NCBI GenBank assembly: GCA_948944455.1
Contig: CARBES010000002.1
Coordinates: 1-60,896 of the forward strand
Length of the DNA: 60,896 nt
Direction: 5' to 3'
Source of the DNA: an uncultured Candidatus Saccharibacteria bacterium
GTDB lineage: Bacteria > Patescibacteriota > Saccharimonadia > Saccharimonadales > Saccharimonadaceae
In this document: positions 39,990 through 49,580 of the stretch, piece after piece
Layout: each line of letters starts with the position of its first letter
Numbering within the stretch: position 1 is the stretch's first letter
Made by a program: the position numbers and the translations under genes
Notes under the pieces: generated by a model
Database searches by the model: none
The model's input: the letters and a program-made list of their open reading frames with translations, nothing else
What the model was told of the DNA's origin: nothing

Positions 39990-42530
39990 ATGGCAAATTT
40001 CTATAACCAGACTACCAAGGAGGTACTCGCGCAGTTTGGTGTTAACCCCGATACTGGCTTGTCCACAAAAGAGGTAGCAAAGCGACAACAAACTTATGGT
40101 AAAAATTTACTAAAAGTAGCCGAAACTCCACTTTGGCGCAAATTACTTGAGCCATTCATTGATATTTTTATGATCATTTTGGTGATTGCATTGGTGCTTT
40201 CACTGGTCCAGAGGAATTGGGTTGAGGCGATCGCGATTGCAGTGATTATCGCAGTAGACGCTATAATTTATTACATCCAACGTTTTTCGACCGAGAAGAT
40301 CCTGCGTTCGCTCAAAAATAGCACGATTCATACCGTGACCGTCTTGCGCGCTGGCGAAGAAACCGACATTGAGACAACTGAGCTGGTGCCGGGTGATATT
40401 GTGATTTTGCGCGAGGGTGATCGTGTGCCGGCGGATGGGCGGATTATTAACGAGTCTGGTCTTCTTTCGAACGAATCTATGCTGACTGGCGAGTCTGAGT
40501 CTATTGCCAAGGATGCTAAAGCGATCTCTGGCATAAAGAAGGTTTACGAGCAGCGCAACATGGTCTTCTCGGGCTCGTTCGTAATCACTGGTTCGGGGCG
40601 CTTCGTGGTGACCGCGACTGGGAACGATACCGAGTATGGCCGGATTGCTTCACTTGCATCATCGCTTGGCGAAGAAAGCCCGATCCAGGCCAAGATGAAC
40701 AAGCTAGTGGCGCAAATTGCTGTTGTAGTGGTGATTTTGGCGATCCTAGTCTTAATTATCCAGCTAATCGATGGAATTAACCTGCTTGAGGCGCTGGAGT
40801 TCACTTTGGCTATGATCGTTTCAGCGGTGCCTGAGGGCCTACCAATTGCGATTTCGATTATTCTCGCCCTCTGCGCGAAGCGTATGGCGAAGAAAAACGC
40901 CCTGATTAAGGAGCTTCAAGCGATTGAGTCAATTGGTATTGTTACGACGATCGCAAGCGACAAAACTGGTACGCTGACCGAAAACCGCCTTGAGTTAAAG
41001 GAAATCTGGACTACTGAGCCGAAGCGTGAGTTTCTGGATACATTAGCTCGTACAGCGCTACTAGAATCAGTTTTTATGGATACGGATGGCGGTGTCGGCG
41101 TGATGGACCCGCTCGATGCCTGTATCCTCGATTATTTAAAAGCTCAGAATTTCAAAATTGCCAAACTTGAGTCACTAAAGTTGTATGCTTTTGACCAAAG
41201 CATTAAGCTATCAGGTAATCTGTACTCTGGTGACCGTCAACTTATTCTCAAAGTAAAAGGCGCCCCGGAGACGATTCTTGCACGCAGCAAAATGGATGCG
41301 AAAGAACGCGACGCGGCCGAAGCGAAGTTACTTGAGCTTGCCAACAAAGGATACAAGGTTATCGCGATCGCGACTGCGACTGTCAATCATGAAATTAATG
41401 AACTCAGCCGACTTGAAAAAAATAGCATTTTTAAGTTTGAGGGCTTTATAGCTGTGGCGGACGCTCTGCGGCGAGAGGCCCCAGCTGCGATTCGTCAGTC
41501 AGCGCGTATGGGCGTAAAAACTAAGATGGTCACTGGCGATCATGCTGGTACAGCCTACGCAATTGGATGTGAACTTGGTCTGGCCAAAGACTTCTCGGAA
41601 GTAATGGATTGTTCGAAGCTAGGGAATATCAGTGACGATGACTTGGCAGAAGCGGTGCGCAATATCACGATTTTTGCCCGGGTGACACCAGAAGACAAAT
41701 ACCGAGTTCTTGAAGCGATCAAGAAAACTGAAATTGCCGCTATGACTGGTGATGGCGTAAACGATGTCCCAGCGTTAGTCGGCGCGCATGTCGGTATTGC
41801 TATGGGTGATAGTCCCTCAATCGTTCAGGATGCCGGCGATATTGTACTCCTTGATAACAACTTTAAAAATATTACTGAGGCTATTAGAGAAAGTCGTACG
41901 GTTTTGGCGAATATTCGTCGGATGTTAGGTTACCTATTAGCTACTAATGCCGGAGAAGCTCTCACGATGCTTGGCGCGTTGATTTTTTCCGGTAGCCAGC
42001 TACTTTCGCCGATTCAGATCTTATGGATTAATTTAGTGACAGACTCTTTCATGGTTATTCCGATTGGACTTGAACCGCCTGAGCAACGTATCTTGCGTCA
42101 AAAACCCGAGTCTAAAGATGCGCCAATTCTCTCTGGGGCAATGGCGGCACGAATGGCGCTAATCGCCTTCACTATGGCGGGTATTACCTTAGCAACCTAC
42201 TTTATCGCTCGCGCTACGCTTAATGATTCGGCACAGGCAAACACCTTGGCTTTCACCGCGCTAGTAGTTATGCAGTGGGCGAGTGCATTTTCGGCTCGAG
42301 GTACTTATGAATCGGCCTTCCGTCGACTCGGCGTAAAACATACTGCTTTTCATCTTGCCATGCTAGCAGCTGTCATTATGCAAATACTGGCGCTCTTTAG
42401 TCCGCTCGGTATAGTGGTTGGCACGGTAGCTGTTCCTCCGGTTGCATTGGCGATAACGGTAACCGTTGCTTTTGCGGTGCCGCTCGTAATCTTTGAGATA
42501 CAAAAAGTTATTTCTGCGCGCCGCAAATAG
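39990..42530 (+). CDS. P2-type cation-transporting ATPase (calcium-pump-like)
   Basis: 846 aa. Cation-ATPase N-terminal domain (TKEVLAQFGVNPDTGLS), actuator TGES (about residue 166), four N-terminal and about four to six C-terminal membrane helices, PEGLP in helix M4, the phosphorylation site DKTGTLTEN (Asp324), KGAPE in the nucleotide domain and TGDGVNDVPAL in the hinge. These define a P-IIA/IIC pump, probably for calcium or magnesium-like ions; the exact ion is not certain. TATACT ends 6 nt before the ATG, so the transcript is leaderless. Confidence 0.92.
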   Translation: MANFYNQTTKEVLAQFGVNPDTGLSTKEVAKRQQTYGKNLLKVAETPLWRKLLEPFIDIFMIILVIALVLSLVQRNWVEAIAIAVIIAVDAIIYYIQRFSTEKILRSLKNSTIHTVTVLRAGEETDIETTELVPGDIVILREGDRVPADGRIINESGLLSNESMLTGESESIAKDAKAISGIKKVYEQRNMVFSGSFVITGSGRFVVTATGNDTEYGRIASLASSLGEESPIQAKMNKLVAQIAVVVVILAILVLIIQLIDGINLLEALEFTLAMIVSAVPEGLPIAISIILALCAKRMAKKNALIKELQAIESIGIVTTIASDKTGTLTENRLELKEIWTTEPKREFLDTLARTALLESVFMDTDGGVGVMDPLDACILDYLKAQNFKIAKLESLKLYAFDQSIKLSGNLYSGDRQLILKVKGAPETILARSKMDAKERDAAEAKLLELANKGYKVIAIATATVNHEINELSRLEKNSIFKFEGFIAVADALRREAPAAIRQSARMGVKTKMVTGDHAGTAYAIGCELGLAKDFSEVMDCSKLGNISDDDLAEAVRNITIFARVTPEDKYRVLEAIKKTEIAAMTGDGVNDVPALVGAHVGIAMGDSPSIVQDAGDIVLLDNNFKNITEAIRESRTVLANIRRMLGYLLATNAGEALTMLGALIFSGSQLLSPIQILWINLVTDSFMVIPIGLEPPEQRILRQKPESKDAPILSGAMAARMALIAFTMAGITLATYFIARATLNDSAQANTLAFTALVVMQWASAFSARGTYESAFRRLGVKHTAFHLAMLAAVIMQILALFSPLGIVVGTVAVPPVALAITVTVAFAVPLVIFEIQKVISARRK

Positions 42531-42680
42531 CGTATTGTATAAAATTATTAATGGATATACATATATCTTATATTAGACATATTCCTAAAAACTAGCCGCT
42601 TTTGATCTTATTAAATATTTCCTTTGAGTTTTCCACAAACTACCCCTGTTAAAGACATACGAACATAAGCACAATAATTA

Positions 42681-42709
42681 TTGACACACTATATATAGTG
42701 CTTTAGAAT
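42681..42709 (+). promoter_or_regulatory. nrd promoter with NrdR box in the spacer
   Basis: TTGACA (42681-42686), 17-bp spacer, TAGAAT (42704-42709). A palindromic NrdR box ACACTATATATAGTGC (42686-42701) fills the spacer, so bound NrdR would block RNA polymerase. Confidence 0.85.
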
Positions 42710-42718
42710 AGTAATAAC

Positions 42719-42734
42719 ACACTATATATAGCGT
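42719..42734 (+). promoter_or_regulatory. Second NrdR box
   Basis: ACACTATATATAGCGT, 33 bp downstream of the first box (about three helical turns), the tandem spacing known for the ATP/dATP-sensing repressor NrdR. The leader from here to ATG 42906 is about 170 nt with no ORF. Confidence 0.85.
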
Positions 42735-42905
42735 GTTATACATTGAAAGACAATTCTAAATAGTAGAATCATTTAGTAAATTATAGACATATAATTATAG
42801 AAAGGACAGTTCATATCGCAGATTTTTATTATCGCTCATCGCAAAATCTAATTATTAAATAGAACAGAAACACTCAACACAAACTTAAGAGGAGGTATAT
42901 TTTTT

Positions 42906-45254
42906 ATGTTCAAAAAAATTGTAAAGCGTGATGGTAAAATCCGTAACTTTGATCCGGAAAAGATTACTGACGCTATCGCTCAAGCTGGTCTTGCTACAGA
43001 AGAATTTAAGTATGACCGCGCCAAACAGCTCACCGAGAAGGTCTTAAAGCGTGCTGAAGAAACTATCAAGCAGCGCACCCCGAGCGTGGAGCAGATTCAA
43101 GACATTGTCGAGCAAGTTTTGATGGAATCGGCTTTCAAGCGTACCGCAAAAGAATATATCACCTATCGCCAAGAGCGTAACCGCACTCGCGAAGCTAAGA
43201 GCAATTTGATGAACATCTATAAGACAATCGCGGTAGCAGACGCTTCAGAAGACTCCGATGTTAAACGAGGCAATGCTAACGTCGATGGCAACTCCGCCAT
43301 GGGTAAGATGCTTCAATTCGGCGCTGAAGGGTCAAAGGTTTTCGCGAAGACAATTTTAATGCGCCCGGAATTTGCCGCTGCTCATGACAATGGCGAGATC
43401 CATATTCATGACCTTGATTTTTACGCTACCGGTACTTTAACCTGTTGTCAGACCGACCCGTTCCGACTTTTTGAAGACGGCGGCTTTAATACTGGCCATG
43501 GCCATCTGCGCACTCCGAATTCAATTGGCAGCTATGGAGCTCTCGCTGCTATTATTCTTCAGGCCAACCAAAATGAGCAACATGGCGGACAGTCAATCCC
43601 GAACTTCGATTATGCCATGGCTCCAGGCGTCAATAAGAGCTTTCGTAAGGCACTTAATCGTAACCTACGTCGCTATAATGAATTTACTGATCAGGAAGTT
43701 CAAATTGAAATTCCAGAAGATATTCAGTATGGCGAAAACGGTCGCTTGGTGGATATGGGTGTACCAGAAAAGGTCGTCGCAATCTCTAATCAGGATGTAG
43801 AAAAAGAAACATTCCAGGCTATGGAGGGTTTCATCCATAATCTTAACACTATGCATTCTCGCGCTGGTGCCCAAGTGCCGTTTACGAGTATTAACTTTGG
43901 TACCGACACTTCGGAAGCTGGCCGCTTGGTTATTCGGGCTTTGCTCGACGCGACCGAAGATGGCCTCGGCCACGGTGAGACGCCAATTTTCCCAATCTCA
44001 ATCTTCAAGGTTAAAGAGGGGGTCAACTATAATCCAGAAGATCCTAACTACGACCTTTTCAAACGCAGTATGGAAGTTTCTGCCAAGCGCCTCTTCCCGA
44101 ATTTCGTCTTTATTGATGCGCCATTCAACCTTGAGGGTTACAAACCGGGCGACTATCGCACTGAAATTGCAACAATGGGTTGCCGTACTCGTGTCTATGG
44201 TAGCATTTTCCCAGAATCCGATCATATTACCACCGGTCGCGGCAACTGTAGTTTTACTACAGTCAACCTTGTTCGCCTTGGTATTAAGCATGGCATCTGT
44301 CTCGGTGAGCGTAAAGAAGCTGACTGGTCTGGTTTCTACAAAGAGCTTGACGAAAAGATGGATCTTGCCGCTGATGAACTTCTTGAGCGCTACGAGTTCC
44401 AGGCTAACCAGCATGTCCGCAACTTCCCGTTCCTTATGGGTCAAGGCAACTGGTTCGGTAGTGAAAAACTTGGGCCGAATGATACGCTCCGCGATGTAAT
44501 TAAGCACGGTACCTTGAGTATTGGCTTCATCGGCCTCGCTGAATCTCTCGTTGCTATGACCGGCAAGCACCACGGCGAAGATGAAGAGTCTCGCGAACTT
44601 GGCCTTGATATTATCACCCACATGCGCGAACGCTGCGATATGTATATGAAGAAATACAAGCTGAACTTTAGCTTGCTGGCTACACCGGCTGAGGGCATTG
44701 CGGGTCGCTTTACCAAAATCGACCGTAAGGAATACGGTAGCATTGAGGGAGTTTGTGATCGTGATTACTATACTAACAGCTTCCATGTTCCGGTTTATTA
44801 TCCAATCGGTGCTTTCGAAAAAATCGAGATTGAAGCGCCATATCACGCACTTTGTAACGCTGGCCATATTACCTATATTGAGCTCGACGGTGATCCGACC
44901 CAGAATATCGAAGCTTTCGAAGCGGTGATCCGCAAGATGAAGGAGTGCGGTATTGGTTACGGTTCGGTCAACCATCCGGTCGATCGTGATCCAGTTTGCG
45001 GCTTCTCGGGTATCATTAAAGGCGATCGTTGTCCGGCTTGTGGTCGCCTCGAAAGTGAAGGAGATGTCCCGTTCGAGCGATTGCGCAGAATTACGGGTTA
45101 TCTAGTAGGGTCGCTTGAGCGCTGGAATGATGGCAAAAAGGCTGAAGAGCATGACCGTGTGAAGCACAATGTTATCGGTGTCTATAATCGTCAAGAAAAA
45201 TGCGCTCGTGAAGCAGCTAAAGCTCAACAGGAAAAAATGACCGGAAAGATGTAA
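42906..45254 (+). CDS. nrdD: Anaerobic (class III) ribonucleoside-triphosphate reductase
   Basis: 782 aa. An ATP-cone (residues 1-95: KIVKRDGKIRNFDPEKITDAI) senses dATP/ATP; the catalytic barrel follows, then a C-terminal zinc site (DPVCGFSG, CPACGR) and the glycyl-radical loop RRITGYLVG with Gly731. It makes deoxynucleotides for DNA synthesis without oxygen, using NrdG to create the radical. Strong AGAGGAGG site at 42889-42896. First gene of nrdD-nrdG-folA-iscS-iscU. Confidence 0.96.
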   Translation: MFKKIVKRDGKIRNFDPEKITDAIAQAGLATEEFKYDRAKQLTEKVLKRAEETIKQRTPSVEQIQDIVEQVLMESAFKRTAKEYITYRQERNRTREAKSNLMNIYKTIAVADASEDSDVKRGNANVDGNSAMGKMLQFGAEGSKVFAKTILMRPEFAAAHDNGEIHIHDLDFYATGTLTCCQTDPFRLFEDGGFNTGHGHLRTPNSIGSYGALAAIILQANQNEQHGGQSIPNFDYAMAPGVNKSFRKALNRNLRRYNEFTDQEVQIEIPEDIQYGENGRLVDMGVPEKVVAISNQDVEKETFQAMEGFIHNLNTMHSRAGAQVPFTSINFGTDTSEAGRLVIRALLDATEDGLGHGETPIFPISIFKVKEGVNYNPEDPNYDLFKRSMEVSAKRLFPNFVFIDAPFNLEGYKPGDYRTEIATMGCRTRVYGSIFPESDHITTGRGNCSFTTVNLVRLGIKHGICLGERKEADWSGFYKELDEKMDLAADELLERYEFQANQHVRNFPFLMGQGNWFGSEKLGPNDTLRDVIKHGTLSIGFIGLAESLVAMTGKHHGEDEESRELGLDIITHMRERCDMYMKKYKLNFSLLATPAEGIAGRFTKIDRKEYGSIEGVCDRDYYTNSFHVPVYYPIGAFEKIEIEAPYHALCNAGHITYIELDGDPTQNIEAFEAVIRKMKECGIGYGSVNHPVDRDPVCGFSGIIKGDRCPACGRLESEGDVPFERLRRITGYLVGSLERWNDGKKAEEHDRVKHNVIGVYNRQEKCAREAAKAQQEKMTGKM

Positions 45255-45276
45255 GTTAAGGATAAAAGGATACATA

Positions 45277-45909
45277 ATGTTAGGGCAGGAAACAGGGAAT
45301 CGATTTTCTTCGGGTCATTCGGAGGCTACGGCCGAGGTTAAGCGGCGCGACCCTGCAACGGCAGGCGTCGTGAACGCGGGCCCGAAAAAATCCGATTCTC
45401 TGGTCGCCTGCCCTGATGGTATGATTCGCCTCTCGGGCCCCCTTGAGCGCGACAACATCGTTAATGGCTACGGCCTACGTGCAGTACTCTGGACTCAGGG
45501 TTGTCCAAATCACTGTCCAGGCTGCCAGAATCCAGAAACGTGGGATTTTAACGGCGGCATGTTGGTGGACATCGACGAAGTCAAGCAACGTCTTCGCGAG
45601 TTTCAGGGTCAGACTGGCATTACGTTTTGCGGCGGTGAGCCTTTTGTTCAGCCGGAAGCCTGCAAAGAGATTGCTGACTGGTGTCGTAAAGAGTTAGACT
45701 GGAACGTCTGGAGTTTTAGTGGATTCACTTATGAGCAGATTCTAGAAATGGGCGGTGCAGCAGTCGAATTCTTAAAAAGCCTTGACTATCTTATTGATGG
45801 GCCATTTATACTTGCGGAGCGAGATCTAACGATGAAGTTCAGGGGTTCAAGAAACCAGCGCTTGTTGCGTCTTGAGTATGGCACTGGGAAGATTCTGGAG
45901 ATAGAATAA
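45277..45909 (+). CDS. nrdG: Anaerobic RNR-activating radical-SAM protein with repeat-derived N-terminus
   Basis: The core starts at MIRLSGPLERDNIVNGYGLR (codon 49, ATG 45421) and holds the radical-SAM cluster CPNHCPGC (CX3CX2C), TFCGGEPF and the family end LRLEYGTGKI. It activates NrdD. ATG 45277 has AAAGGA upstream while ATG 45421 has no ribosome site, so translation probably begins at 45277 and adds about 48 residues encoded by the palindromic element 45282-45414. It directly abuts folA. Confidence 0.9.
   Translation: MLGQETGNRFSSGHSEATAEVKRRDPATAGVVNAGPKKSDSLVACPDGMIRLSGPLERDNIVNGYGLRAVLWTQGCPNHCPGCQNPETWDFNGGMLVDIDEVKQRLREFQGQTGITFCGGEPFVQPEACKEIADWCRKELDWNVWSFSGFTYEQILEMGGAAVEFLKSLDYLIDGPFILAERDLTMKFRGSRNQRLLRLEYGTGKILEIE
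45282..45414. repeat. Long palindromic element at the nrdG 5' end, in frame
   Basis: Arms of about 36 bp (AGGGCAGGAAACAGGGAATC at 45282 with the inverse at 45378-45414) enclose a core that is clearly homologous to 39850-39908. Inserted at codon 3 without breaking the frame. Confidence 0.8.
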
Positions 45910-46398
45910 ATGAAAAATCTTGCAATGATTGCCTGTGTTAGTGCTGATCGTGGTCTCGGCAAAGAGAACAGTCTTATCTGGCACTTCCGGGATGATATGA
46001 AGTTCTTCCGCAAAACTACTAGCGGCGCTAACGTCGTGATGGGGTCAAAGACTTTTAATAGTATTGGTCGGCCGTTACCTAAACGGCACAACATTGTTTT
46101 ATCGCGCGGAGAAATAAGTGGTGATGTTGAAGTTGTGCACGGCGAGAGCGAGCTGAGGAAACTATTGGCGGATATGGATGGTCCGAAGTTCATTATCGGT
46201 GGAGCGACGCTCTATAAGATGTTTATTGATGATGTTGAGAAAATTTATCTGACCGAAGTTGATGCTTCGAAACCAGCAGACACCTACTTCCCGGATTTTG
46301 ATAAGAATAGTTTTAACAGAAATGTGCTGGCGAACCACGAAGAGGGTGGTGTAAGCTATCAAATTGTTGAGTACATCAGAAAGGATTCTCATGACTGA
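45910..46398 (+). CDS. folA: Dihydrofolate reductase
   Basis: 162 aa. MIACVSADRGLGKENSLIWHFRDDMKFF contains the substrate Asp region and W-H-F pattern of DHFR; VVMGSKTFNSIGRPLPKRHNIVLSR binds NADPH; FIIGGATLYKMF is the Gly-rich motif and YLTEVDASKPADTYFPDF ends the fold. Reduces dihydrofolate to tetrahydrofolate for dTMP synthesis, matching its RNR neighbours. Starts one base after nrdG. Confidence 0.94.
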   Translation: MKNLAMIACVSADRGLGKENSLIWHFRDDMKFFRKTTSGANVVMGSKTFNSIGRPLPKRHNIVLSRGEISGDVEVVHGESELRKLLADMDGPKFIIGGATLYKMFIDDVEKIYLTEVDASKPADTYFPDFDKNSFNRNVLANHEEGGVSYQIVEYIRKDSHD

Positions 46399-46477
46399 AG
46401 ATGAAGAACAACGTGCCGTGACTGAACTCGATGAGGCGTTACTAATCGCAAGACTAGAAGAATGGCTACAGAAATGA
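46391..46477 (+). CDS. Possible 28-aa linker ORF between folA and iscS
   Basis: ATG 46391 follows AAGGA and overlaps the folA stop; the TGA at 46475-46477 overlaps the iscS ATG 46474. The product, MTEDEEQRAVTELDEALLIA and eight more residues, is an acidic helix. It may only serve to couple translation from folA to iscS. Confidence 0.4.
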   Translation: MTEDEEQRAVTELDEALLIARLEEWLQK

Positions 46478-47625
46478 GCGAACAAGTTGATCTAGATTAT
46501 GCTGCAACAGCACCGATCTTGCCCTGCGCACGCGAAAAGATGCTCGAAGTGATGGGTTTACAGCTCGGTAATGCCTCGTCGCTTCATGAAGCGGGGCATC
46601 TTGCACATGAAATTGTCGAGGAGTCTCGTGCGCAAATTGCGCAGTTGATTGGCGCTGAACCAGAGGAGATTATTTTCACTTCCGGCGGCAGCGAAGCGAA
46701 TAATACTGTCATGGAAACTTTTCGGGGGCGGAAAGTTGCCACTAGCGCGATCGAACATCCCTCAGTACTAGAATCAGCTAAGGCTCGTGCTAGGGAAGTA
46801 ATCATTTTGCCCGTAGATCAAACTGGGCGGCTAGAACTGGCGGGGCTAGAGGAAAAGATTAAAGGCTGCCGGCTAGTGTCGGTAATGTTGGCCAATAACG
46901 AACTTGGAACGATCGAACCGATTACATGGCTGGCTAAATGTTGTAAAAATTACAACATTTTCTTACATAGCGATGCGACACAGGCGCTTGGTAAAATTCG
47001 TGTTGACGTGAATGATCTTGGAGTTGACTACTTAACGATTAGTGCGCACAAAATCGGTGGACCAATCGGTATAGGAGCGCTCTATGTGCGGAAGGGTTCA
47101 CCTTTTGAAAGTTTAATCAAGGGTGGCCATCAAGAAAATCGTCGTCGTGCTGGCACTACGAATACAGCCGCGATCGCTGGTTTTGGCGCCGCGGCGCGGT
47201 GGTGTCAGGAAGTACGTAGTTGGGAAAAATATCAAAAAATTGGAAAGTTAAGGGACGATCTGAAAGCACGAATCCTGAAGGAAGTGCCTCATAGTAGTTG
47301 TAATAGTCCAGAACATGACTGCCTGCCGAACATCCTTAATATGAGCTTTCGAGCAGCCGAGGGCGAAAGCATCCAGCTCTACCTTGACGCTGAGGGAATT
47401 ATCGTTGGTACCGGATCGGCGTGTGCAGCTGGCGATTTGCAACCTAGTCACGTTCTTATGGCAACAATGAACGATGCCGAGATCGCACATAGTAGTATTC
47501 GTTTTTCGTTAGGCCTGGAAACTACTAATGATGATATTGATAAAGCAATGACGGTATTGCCAAAAGTTGTCAAAAGATTGCAGGGAATTAGTACTGTGAA
47601 GATTGGAGTAGAAAATGAGCGATAA
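46474..47625 (+). CDS. iscS: Cysteine desulfurase
   Basis: About 383 aa from ATG 46474 (MSEQVDLDYAATAPILP); ATG 46462 is also in frame. PLP-binding Lys193 is in TISAHKIGGPIG and the catalytic Cys317 in GTGSACAAGDLQPSH. FTSGGSEANN and HSDATQALGKI are further family motifs. It supplies sulfur for Fe-S clusters, needed by NrdG next door. It overlaps iscU by 11 bp. Confidence 0.95.
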   Translation: MSEQVDLDYAATAPILPCAREKMLEVMGLQLGNASSLHEAGHLAHEIVEESRAQIAQLIGAEPEEIIFTSGGSEANNTVMETFRGRKVATSAIEHPSVLESAKARAREVIILPVDQTGRLELAGLEEKIKGCRLVSVMLANNELGTIEPITWLAKCCKNYNIFLHSDATQALGKIRVDVNDLGVDYLTISAHKIGGPIGIGALYVRKGSPFESLIKGGHQENRRRAGTTNTAAIAGFGAAARWCQEVRSWEKYQKIGKLRDDLKARILKEVPHSSCNSPEHDCLPNILNMSFRAAEGESIQLYLDAEGIIVGTGSACAAGDLQPSHVLMATMNDAEIAHSSIRFSLGLETTNDDIDKAMTVLPKVVKRLQGISTVKIGVENER

Positions 47626-48046
47626 AAATAGTCCACAAAAATCTCCTGCTGGTTGGGTCTATACTGATATTGTTAAGGAGCATTTTCTGAATCCACGCAA
47701 CTTTCTCATGGGCGACGAGAGTAAGTATGCGCATGACGCCGAGGGTGTGGTCGGGAATCCGATCTGTGGCGATCAAATGAAAATGTTTATTTGTGTTAAA
47801 GATGACAGAATCGTTGATATAAAATGGAAAACCTATGGCTGTGCAAGCGCAATCGCCTCAACGTCGGCACTTTCTGAGCTGGCAAAGGGGAGGACTCTGG
47901 ACGAGGCTTTAAAGATTGGCCCCGACGAAATTACGGACTTTCTTGGCGGTTTACCAAAGCATAAGTTTCATTGCTCAGTTCTTGGCCATGAGGCTTTAGC
48001 TGCTGCTATCCAAAATTACCGTGGAACTTGTGAAGACGGCATCTAG
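47615..48046 (+). CDS. iscU: Fe-S cluster scaffold protein (IscU/SufU type)
   Basis: 143 aa. The three cluster-ligand cysteines are in GNPICGDQM, YGCASAIASTS and HKFHCSVLG; LNPRNFLMGD is the N-terminal motif. Receives sulfur from the overlapping iscS product. Last gene of the nrd operon. Confidence 0.93.
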   Translation: MSDKNSPQKSPAGWVYTDIVKEHFLNPRNFLMGDESKYAHDAEGVVGNPICGDQMKMFICVKDDRIVDIKWKTYGCASAIASTSALSELAKGRTLDEALKIGPDEITDFLGGLPKHKFHCSVLGHEALAAAIQNYRGTCEDGI

Positions 48047-48062
48047 GCGTTATAATATACTT

Positions 48063-48953
48063 ATGTATATCCAAAACAAGCCCGCTTCTACACTCTATAA
48101 AATGTTTATCGGTGTCTTAGCCATGGTGGGTTTTTGGTTATTAATTAATGAATTCGGGCTATCATCCTGGAGACTCTTTTCGACCTATGTGACCTTAGTC
48201 GCGGCAGTCTACTTTTTGCTTTCGGCGTTAATTATTGCCCTTAGTAAAAAACGTGATGCTGGTCGGATCCCTTGTCCAATGTTGGAGGGGATGCTTATCG
48301 TTTGTTTTTCTTTGCTTTGTGCAATAACTGTGGTCTGTCATTTAGGGAAAGTGACTTTTCCGGGCGCTAGTGGTTGGAACGCGTCATTAATATATTTCGT
48401 ACTCCCATTTCTTGCACTGTCGGATTGGGTTCTATTCACTAAGAAGGGTCGGTGGCATATTGGCTATCCGTTTTATTGGTTGGCGCCAGCGCTATCATAT
48501 GCGGCATTGATTATTTTAACTGCGCCGAATTTTTCGGTAGAGGATCCGCTTCGATACCCAATAAGCTTTTTGAATTTCTACGACAATGGTTTAGTAGAGA
48601 TGATGGAATGGTTTTGTCTTATCGCGGTGCTAGTATTAGTTTATGGTTATGTTTTACTCTTAATCGACTATGCCGCCAGCGGGAAGATTTCTAAATATAT
48701 CGTGCTTCCGCGTATTAAAACCATTGTGCTAGAAGAAGATCCAGAGCTAGAAGTGAAAGTAGAGCCTGAGATCGAGCGTATCGAGGTTAAACTGGAGCCG
48801 ATGGAACAACCGGCTGCGAAGAAGACAAGTAACAAAAGGGACGCTAGCGCTAAGGCTAATAGCGGCTCAAGGGTTAACAAGAGCAAGCGTAAAAATACCG
48901 ATGGGGTCAAGTCAAAGAAAAAGAAGAATAATGGCTACGTCAAACAGCCCTGA
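48063..48953 (+). CDS. Six-helix membrane protein with basic tail
   Basis: I start at ATG 48063: TATAAT (48051-48056) ends 6 nt before it, giving a leaderless message. About 296 aa with six hydrophobic stretches (first MFIGVLAMVGFWLLINEFG, last FCLIAVLVLVYGYVLLLIDY) and a Lys/Ser/Asn-rich C-terminal tail of about 60 residues. No family recognised. Its 3' end overlaps the convergent HAD gene by 14 bp. Confidence 0.75.
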   Translation: MYIQNKPASTLYKMFIGVLAMVGFWLLINEFGLSSWRLFSTYVTLVAAVYFLLSALIIALSKKRDAGRIPCPMLEGMLIVCFSLLCAITVVCHLGKVTFPGASGWNASLIYFVLPFLALSDWVLFTKKGRWHIGYPFYWLAPALSYAALIILTAPNFSVEDPLRYPISFLNFYDNGLVEMMEWFCLIAVLVLVYGYVLLLIDYAASGKISKYIVLPRIKTIVLEEDPELEVKVEPEIERIEVKLEPMEQPAAKKTSNKRDASAKANSGSRVNKSKRKNTDGVKSKKKKNNGYVKQP

Positions 48954-49560
48954 GCTGGTGTTCTATCTGTGTATAAACTAATTCATTAATTTCGCATAAA
49001 CTTTTAGCATATCTTACGGACCTACCATTAATAATTCTCATGGCTTCCGCTCCGCGATTCCAGTTGCCTAGGTCTGGCATAATGTTCGTGATAGCTGGAG
49101 AAGTCGCAATATTGTAAGGGCTATCATCGACAAAAATTGTCGTATCGCGGTCGATTGTCTTACCATGCGCTTGGCCGTAGCGAATAATATTCATCTGGAT
49201 GTCGTCTTCGCAAAGATTGGGAACGACGGCGAGTAACTGCTGAACTTTTAACCTGGCAACTTGTTCGTTAAAAGAATTACTTTTTATCTTTACTATTGCT
49301 CCTAATTCGCACGGTTTCATAATGTTTTCTATGCCTGCAAAGAAATCGATTTCTGCAAAATACTGTGGATCAGCAAAAGCCGCAATAACTGCTTCGCGTT
49401 CTCGCTCGGTAAGCATCGGATTATCTTTAACGCTAAATTGGTAGAAGTATCGTTCCGAGTCAATGCCGAGCTTTCTAGCCACGACTTCTCCAAGCGGCCA
49501 GAGTACATCATCTACATCGAAAACCACTTTTGGTCGAGAACCATCTATTGAATTTTCCAT
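48940..49560 (-). CDS. HAD-family hydrolase, putative 5' nucleotidase
   Basis: 206 aa. Motif I is VVFDVDDVLWPL (two Asp), the Ser/Thr motif II is KIKSNS, and the late acidic motif IV is TTIFVDDSPYNIA. The small size and DVDD start fit the NT5C-like deoxynucleotidase group, which would pair functionally with the dUTPase encoded 20 bp upstream in the same direction. Substrate is inferred. Confidence 0.78.
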   Translation of the reverse strand: MENSIDGSRPKVVFDVDDVLWPLGEVVARKLGIDSERYFYQFSVKDNPMLTEREREAVIAAFADPQYFAEIDFFAGIENIMKPCELGAIVKIKSNSFNEQVARLKVQQLLAVVPNLCEDDIQMNIIRYGQAHGKTIDRDTTIFVDDSPYNIATSPAITNIMPDLGNWNRGAEAMRIINGRSVRYAKSLCEINELVYTQIEHQLRAV

Positions 49561-49580
49561 TTCGCCTCCCTTTAATGTGA

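Noticed and set aside
43998..44975. 325-residue open frame on the minus strand
   Set aside because: Lies entirely antisense to nrdD, whose motifs are intact; it has no ribosome site and no family-like features.
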